DNA of 64,000 nucleotides from Brachionus plicatilis (lineage: Eukaryota > Rotifera > Eurotatoria > Ploima > Brachionidae), in contig QEOQ01000274.1 in the NCBI GenBank assembly GCA_010279815.1, positions 281,427-345,426 of the forward strand. Direction: 5' to 3'. Below, piece after piece: positions 57,891 to 64,000 of this stretch (its first letter is position 1; each line of letters starts with the position of its first letter). The position numbers and the translations under genes were made by a program. A model generated the notes under the pieces. It saw nothing but the letters and a program-made list of their open reading frames with translations. It was not told the origin of the DNA and did not search any database.

Positions 57891-59330
57891 TTTTTGGGAG
57901 TCTAGAAATATTTTGACGGTTTCCTGCTTTTGGAATCAGAAAAATAAATGACCACTTTTTTCAATAAAAACAAATAAAAAAAGTATTATAATAATTTCAG
58001 TATTCATTCTTTTAATTATATTACGAGTTTAGTCTCTTTCAGAATTAAAAATTAAAAAAATTAATAATTTTTCCATATTTATATTAAGGTTATAAGAAGA
58101 AAATTTGAATTATGATTAGATCCTAAATCCATTTATTTCCGTTAAGAATCAGCTTTCAATTAATTTTTTCCCTTATTTTTAATTTTAAATTGAAAGATTA
58201 ATAGTTTAAATTAAAATTACAAGTGAGATTTGACTTAGAACAAGTCTGAGAAAACTTGCTAAATGATTTTTAATTGAAAATCAAGTCTGATCTGGAATTT
58301 TATTTTTATTTCATTAATTTAATGAACATTAAAAAAATTTATTGTTTTCTAAAATTTTTGAGTCAATTTTGAGACCATTTTTATTACATATTTCATTTGA
58401 TACAAATTTTTTTTATGAAATTTTTTTCAATTCAAAAATAAATGGATTTAAATGAATTCTTTCAGATCGACCTTTTAAATCAGCTAAAAATGTTGATGAA
58501 AATTGCAAGCAAATATTTTATTAGATTTTTTATTAATTTTTATTCGGATTAATAATAATAATTTAAATAAATTTTGTGATCACTTTTTTATGCTTTTGGA
58601 AAATAAATTTTTTTTGTTCATAAAATTGACTATGCAAATTTTAAAAGTCAATTACAAGATCATGTGTTTTACTGAAGATTTTTTAAAGTAAATTTTCTGA
58701 TCAGGTGGTCAAACTTTTGACCAGATCCGGCTGTTTAAATAAAAATTTTAAAAGATTTTTTTTGTTTTATTCTTATTTATAAATTAAATGTTCTATTTTT
58801 AAAATTTGTCTTTTTAAATAAATTTGTGATTTTTTTTTAATTTATGCACTTGATTTTAGGAGGCCGTATATTAAGAATTTGATGGCAAAATTGATTCAGG
58901 CCTCGCTAGAATTTAGAGCTTGAACTTGATTTTTAACTTTTATACATATTTCTCATCAATAAATTCTTTGAAATAAATTCAAATTTATTTAAAAACTTTT
59001 ATTTTCCAAAATAAGACCTTTGCCAAAGTAAAAAAAAAAATCATCTTAATATCTTTTCAAAGTCAAATCAGTAGCTAGACTTTAAATTTTTTTAAAAAGC
59101 TATAACAACATAAGTGAAAAATAACCAACAGTTGTAAATCATCATAAATTCAAAAAAAAAAATTAAGAAAAAGTACAGCATTATAGCTTGGATTAAAATT
59201 ATTCTCAATTTTAAATATACAAGTCAAAATTTCAAAGTCAAGTCAAATAACTTAAAAAAAATTTCAAATAAAATTTTTTTATTAATGTATAAATGTCATA
59301 ACAAAAAATAAAATTACTTTTTTTAAAAAA
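57891..59330. other. Intergenic region between NBEAL and ENDOV copy B
   Basis: AT-rich with no convincing exon on either strand. Missing NBEAL 5' exons would be expected upstream of 57395 but none is recognisable here. Near 59040-59250, aagtcaaatca/caaagtcaagtcaaa strings resemble the subterminal repeats of the hAT-like elements. Confidence 0.4.
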
Positions 59331-60209
59331 TCATAAATCATCTGTTTCATTATTTTTGTTTTTATTTAAATTTGCCAAAAAGTTTCTGGTTCCCAAATCG
59401 GCTTGCCTAATAGGCTCAGGTATTCGGCAATTTTTGATGACAATTCGCAAAATCCATAAACAAGTATCCCAGCTAATTTTGTTACCAATTGAAACATAAA
59501 TCGGATTTGTGGCTAAATCGGTTGATCTGTAGCAATATCCCAAGAGAGTGTCATCTCCCTCGATCTTACTTCTCAGCTCAAAAAAGTCTCCAGCTTTTTT
59601 TAATTCATTCTTTATTCTGTCCTTGTGTTCTTGATTTTTTTCCAAACCAAATACTTGGAACAACTGTTTGCTTACACCAATGGTCGGTGTATCACTGTAA
59701 TATCCAACATGGCATGCTAAACCAAATTTGTTTCCATGCAGCAGACCATTTCCGTCAATAAAAATACAATGGGGATAATATTTGGGTTTTAATCGTTTTA
59801 GCCTGTCCAGTCTTTCTAGCAAAAAAGGTGCTTCTCTGTAGGCTAAAAATCCAGGTACATAAGGCTGATCCATTGTAACAATTTTTAAGTCTTTGTACAC
59901 ACATTTAAAATTGTCAGCTAGATCAAAAACAAATATACCAACACAAGCAGTGTCTTTGTCTTTTACAAACGAGATATCCAGTCCAGCTACGTATCTTAAT
60001 TCATTGTTATTTAAGTTATCGCTTTCTCCCAGTTCAGTTGCGATTCTGTGATGCTTTTGCCATGGTTCAGTGTCATAATGCTTTAATTTTTGTCTATTTT
60101 CATTCTGTTCTTTTCTCCAATTTTCTATCAAAGTTGGATCGATTGAATCCATTACGTTACTCTTATTCTCTTTAATTGGAGAGATAAATTCAGACAAGCT
60201 TTTGTGCAT
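59331..60209 (-). CDS. ENDOV: Endonuclease V, copy B (catalytic residues intact)
   Basis: A single-exon ORF whose first ATG is at 60209 (292 aa). It has the complete family signature: YVAGLDISF with the first metal-binding Asp, YREAPFLLERL with the Glu, FIDGNGLLHGNKFG with the second Asp, PTIGVSKQLF, PIYVSIGNKIS and RIPEPIRQADL. It is therefore expected to cleave inosine-containing RNA or DNA. The N-terminal ~60 residues are polar and unlike copy A except for LIENWRKEQNENRQK, whose counterpart exists in copy A. The stretch 59454-59835 is almost identical to 30661-31042 in copy A, but sequence on both sides is strongly diverged. It lies upstream of NBEAL on the same strand, so it is either the next gene or nested in an unseen NBEAL intron. 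Confidence 0.95.
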   Translation of the reverse strand: MHKSLSEFISPIKENKSNVMDSIDPTLIENWRKEQNENRQKLKHYDTEPWQKHHRIATELGESDNLNNNELRYVAGLDISFVKDKDTACVGIFVFDLADNFKCVYKDLKIVTMDQPYVPGFLAYREAPFLLERLDRLKRLKPKYYPHCIFIDGNGLLHGNKFGLACHVGYYSDTPTIGVSKQLFQVFGLEKNQEHKDRIKNELKKAGDFFELRSKIEGDDTLLGYCYRSTDLATNPIYVSIGNKISWDTCLWILRIVIKNCRIPEPIRQADLGTRNFLANLNKNKNNETDDL

Positions 60210-60931
60210 ATTTTCTTCATTTAAAGATATTTTAAAATTTTTTTCCAAATTAAAATTTACCTTGAATTATAAAAAAATTCCACCTTATATTTTCATTTCA
60301 TATTTGATTTAAACAAATAATCCATAGACTCAACATTACTATTATTAATATTATTATTAATTTTTTTAAATATGTAATTATGAGACAATTATTGTTTAAA
60401 GAAAAATTTTCATAACATATGTTCAATTTAATAATGTTAATTTTAATTTATTAGATGGAAGCTTGGGTTATTCTAGAAAATTTAACTTGAACCTTTAGCA
60501 CTTGTTAATTTTATTTTTTAGATTAATTTTCAAAAGATATTTGATTAGGTCAATTAATATATTTTTTTGGAAATTAATGATTAAAGGTCTAAATTAAAAA
60601 ACATAACTTAAAAATTTTATCTAAGTGCTTTGACTTTTGATTTTATTCTTAGTATCATTAAAAAAGAAAATTATTCCAACTAAAATTTTTAAGCAAAAAA
60701 TTTAAGAAAGATCAATTTTTATTAAAATCTAACAAAATTTTATTTAATGGTTACTTAAAGAGCTAATAAGTGTAGGCGTATTTTAATTTAAAATTTTTTT
60801 ATCAGACAATATTTTAATATTTTGATATTAGTTATTTTTTAAAATGATTATTTTCTCAAAATTTTAATGGAAGTTTATTAAAAAAAATCTTAGTGAAGCG
60901 AAAAATTTTTTAATAAGAAATTTACTCATTA
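60210..60931. other. 5' flank of ENDOV copy B
   Basis: AT-rich sequence with no coding signal; presumed to contain the promoter of ENDOV copy B. No motif is assignable. Confidence 0.35.
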
Positions 60932-61313
60932 ACTAAACTTTAACATAATCTCTAATACAAATTTTTTTAATTATTTTTAAACTTTAATTTTTGAGGTCAT
61001 GTCCAGAATGTGATCAGTGATCAATGATCACATATTTCGTGATCAAAAAAGCCTCTAATTTATGAAAAAATAAAAATAAATTTTTTTGGTGATCAGAAAA
61101 ATTTTTTTGTGATCAGGAAATTTTTTAAAATATATTAAACTTTATTACCAATTTTCAAAAAAAAAATTTATTTTTATTTTTTCATAAATTAGAGGCTTTT
61201 TTGATCACGAAATATGTGATCATTGATCACTGATCACATTCTGGACATGACCCCAAACTAAAAGTTTAAAAATAATTAAAAAAATTTGTATTAGAGATTA
61301 TGTTAAAGTTTAG
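60932..61313. mobile_element. Intact foldback element with central GGTCATGTCC palindrome
   Basis: The left arm starts ACTAAACTTTAACATAATCT and the right arm ends AGATTATGTTAAAGTTTAGT. The arms pair almost perfectly for about 190 bp. Inside lie GGTCATGTCCAGAATGTGAT and its complement ATCACATTCTGGACATGACC, which look like the true ends of a ~250-bp MITE embedded in a larger palindrome. Repeated TGATCA motifs occur in both arms. Decayed relatives are at 35616-36593, about 1640-1760 and 61550-61590. Confidence 0.8.
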
Positions 61314-61920
61314 TAAAAAACTGCCTTTTCTTTTACGGTTTTTAAATACTTATAGTTTTTTAGATTTCATTTTTTTTAGAATCTTCAAGTTTATTTAATC
61401 TTAATATATATTACAAAAACCTTCAGTTTATTATGGTGAGTTGCATTTTTTTTAATTCATTCAATATTAACAATATTATAAAATTTTGAAATTTCTTGAA
61501 TGAAAAAATTTTTAATTTCGACAAAAAAAATTTTATGTGATCAAAAAAAAATTTTGTTGATCAAAATGATCACATTCTGGACATTACCAATTTTTGTAAT
61601 GAGTGAGGTTTTGGCCATTAAGATTATATAGGGAAATAAAGAAAAAAACAAGAGGAAAGTTGCTTGGGGAGAAACTTTATTCTTTATTGTTCTTGTTTAA
61701 AAAACAAAACTAAAAAACTAATAACCATTTCTATATACAGAGCCGTTTGACAAATAGATTTTTGGGAATTTTCAGTAAATTTAAGTAAAAATGAAAAGCC
61801 CAAAAAAAAATGCCTTTTTTTTGAATTTTTTTTAATTTTCTAATAAATTTTGAAAAAAGTAGTTTCTATTTATTTTTTGAAAAAATAATAAAGAAAATTT
61901 TTTTTTTCCTAATAAATTAG
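61314..61920. other. Repeat remnants right of the foldback element
   Basis: Includes a single foldback end (tgatcacattctggacatta, about 61568-61588) and a half-element starting near 61740 whose CAGAGCCGTTTGACAAATAG end resembles the MITE at 44433-44790. No gene. Confidence 0.4.
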
Positions 61921-62460
61921 CAGTCCGGCCATGGCACCTTGAAGTTCATGATCATCATCAAATGATCAAAACGTAATTCATTATAGTATTAATAAAAATG
62001 ATGAAATTACTTTTTTTAATTTTTTTTTAAATTAAACATAAGATGTTTAATATTTTAATCAAAGAAAAAAAACTTCTATTTTTCTAATTGATCTTTTATT
62101 GATTCTTCTAGAATCTTTTTTTTCAAAACTTTAAAGACAAATTTAAAATCCACATTTAGGTATCCAAATTATAACTTAAAATTATTTTTAAATATTAATA
62201 AAAATATATTACGGCTAAACCAAGTTAAATTTTGTATTGCAAAATTTTAAAATATAGATCTAGATTTTATTTTTACTTCGGATAAAAGTTCATATAATTT
62301 TCTATCTAATTAAAGATTAAACAAAACATGCTTAATAAAGTTTAGTCATTTATTATTAAAAAATTGATTAATAATATCTTTATTTTTAACTCAAAAAATA
62401 AAAAATTTTGGTTTTAAATATACATTTGATCATGAACTTGAATTTGCCTCCGGCCATCCG
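61921..62460. repeat. Inverted-repeat element, CCGGCC ends
   Basis: The left end has CCGGCCATGG followed by CTTGAAGTTCATGATCA. The right end has TGATCATGAACTTGAATTTG followed by CCTCCGGCC. The two are inverted copies with a few mismatches around about 470 bp of AT-rich filler. Confidence 0.55.
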
Positions 62461-62588
62461 CCATTTTTATCAAGCACTATATCAATTACCTTTATAAAAA
62501 AAAATAACACAAATTAATCTTTTAAATTGTAAGAATTATTTGCATTTTTTAAGCGATTTAAATTTGTGTTTTTTTTTTGTTCTATAAG

Positions 62589-63145
62589 AAATCGATTTCT
62601 GGGCATCTTGAAGTTGATGATCAATTCGATATATCATTTCAATTCAAAGAGTTAATTATTTGATAGTAAAATTAATCTTTGAATTAATTGAAAAATGTTT
62701 AATGTAAAATGCTTTACTTGTTATGTAGATTTAAAAAATAAATAAAATCTTTTCCAAAAATATTTGTAGAAAAGATCGATCATTTTATTTTATTACTTAT
62801 TTGGAATTTTAATATTTGAAATTCATTTTTAAATTTTTTTTTAATTTTGAGTGCTAAATACAAATAATTTAGAAATAAAAAAATTCAAAATAAACTACAC
62901 TATTGACTGTTGTACACAAAAATCAATATATAAAAATTTAAATATGAAAATCGATTTTATCAATAATTTTAGAAAATATTTATTTTAATTATTTAGTTTT
63001 TTTAAATCAACATAACATGTAACGCATGTTACATTAGAATTATTTAAATAAATTTAAAGATTTATTTTAAAATCTAAAGATAAACTCTTTGAGTTTAAAT
63101 GATATTTTGAATTTATCTTCAACTTGAAGATGCCGATTTCTGGTA
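62589..63145. repeat. Inverted-repeat element, CCAGAAATCG ends
   Basis: The left end ATCGATTTCTGGGCATCTTG...AAGTTGATGATC and the right end ATCTTCAACTTGAAGATGCC followed by GATTTCTGG share the CATCTTGAAGTT core in inverted orientation. The core also resembles the ends of the 61921-62460 element, so the two may be one family. Confidence 0.5.
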
Positions 63146-64000
63146 TCTATCAAAACATAGAAAAAAATATAGTAAAAAAGAATAGAAGGCAAAAAATATA
63201 GAACGAAATATATAGAATTTTATTTGATAAAGAAATGTCAATTATTATTAAAAATAAAATGTAGATAAAAATATTTTAACCAAAAAATCTTACTCTTTAA
63301 TTAATAAATTTATTTAATTATCTAAAAATAAACAAGCAATACCATTAATATGCAATTCAATTGTTTTTGATTCGTATTGGGAAAATTTTTTTTTGATTTT
63401 TTGATTTTTTCTAATAAGCTTTATAAATTACTTAAACCATATTTAATAAGAATAATTGAGTTTTTTTGATTATTTTATTAATTAAATGATCAACATTAGG
63501 ATTAAATAATTTTAATATATAAAAGCTTCATAATTAGATTTATTTTTTATTTGTTAACAGTGAAAAATACTTTTCTTCTTTGACAGTAGCTCACCTCAAG
63601 CAGTAGAAAACAGAGCTGTCTCATTCTCTTGGAAGAATGCGATTCCAATCCATTCATTGTAATGAGGTGCAACGCTTGGATCCTTGGGATGCATCCAATA
63701 TTGATTTTTTTTGAACAAAAACATACAAGTAAAGGAAGAGGTAAATAAAGGTAATGAAGGAGATGAAAAATGAAAAGAATTCAGATCAAATATTTGATGA
63801 AAACTTGTCAGAAAGTTCGCATAATTGTCTTATTATGGCTATTCACTGCTTACTAGACTAAAAAAGCCATTAAAGATTCATTTAAATTTAAATTTTATTT
63901 AAAAATGAAATTTTTTTAAAATCATTTATTTTGTTTTTATCAAAAATGTGAAACATCTTAGATTTTATAGATGTTTCACAAAAATTATGTGCTGTTTTTT
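63146..64000. other. Right-hand end of window, no gene recognised
   Basis: AT-rich sequence. A less AT-rich stretch at about 63585-63720 (containing TTGGAAGAATGCGATTCC) could be part of an exon or element extending beyond the window, but no frame gives a recognisable protein. Confidence 0.35.

Overview
This is a nuclear DNA window from an invertebrate animal. It is roughly 75-80 % A+T. The genes carry short introns (about 40-90 bp) mixed with a few 1-4 kb introns packed with transposon debris. All recognisable single-copy genes are animal-type: a sodium/calcium exchanger, POLE2, profilin-4, a DEG/ENaC channel, endonuclease V and a neurobeachin-like BEACH protein. Composition and intron sizes would suit a monogonont rotifer such as Brachionus, but nothing here proves the species. 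There are no operons, CRISPR arrays or bacterial genes. A 278-bp run of N (52373-52650) marks an assembly gap.

Layout. 1-2.9 kb: gene-free AT-rich DNA. 2.9-3.9 kb (+): a three-exon gene of unknown function. 4.1-11.1 kb (+): an SLC8/NCX-type exchanger in about 12 exons, visible only when the exons are read together; its first intron holds an antisense transposase relic. 11.1-13.1 kb: LINE remnants. 14.2-18.1 kb (+): POLE2, tail to tail with profilin-4 (18.2-18.7 kb, -). 20.9-22.5 kb (-): a secreted leucine-rich-repeat protein. 25.6-27.2 kb (-): a DEG/ENaC channel. 27.3-32.3 kb: stacked hAT-like, foldback and other small elements around endonuclease V copy A (30.6-31.4 kb, -), then tRNA-Trp (-). 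33.0-57.4 kb (-): a neurobeachin-like gene in 11 exons; ten of its splice junctions could be joined in phase. Its N-terminus is incomplete. 59.3-60.2 kb (-): endonuclease V copy B. 60.9-63.1 kb: more foldback elements.

The most notable points are these. (1) Two endonuclease V genes flank the neurobeachin-like gene on the same strand. They share a nearly identical ~380-bp core, which suggests gene conversion, while copy A has lost the first catalytic Asp. (2) The exchanger keeps the whole SLC8 architecture but has lost most conserved ion-binding residues of both alpha repeats and the acidic Ca2+ cluster of the first Calx-beta domain. (3) The DEG/ENaC channel has Ser in place of the conserved HG-motif His and an unusual selectivity-filter tripeptide. 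(4) Long introns and intergenic DNA are built from many inverted-repeat element families, several with clear target-site duplications.

Coordinates of multi-exon genes were derived by hand from splice signals and reading phase. They should be right to within a few bases, except where noted.
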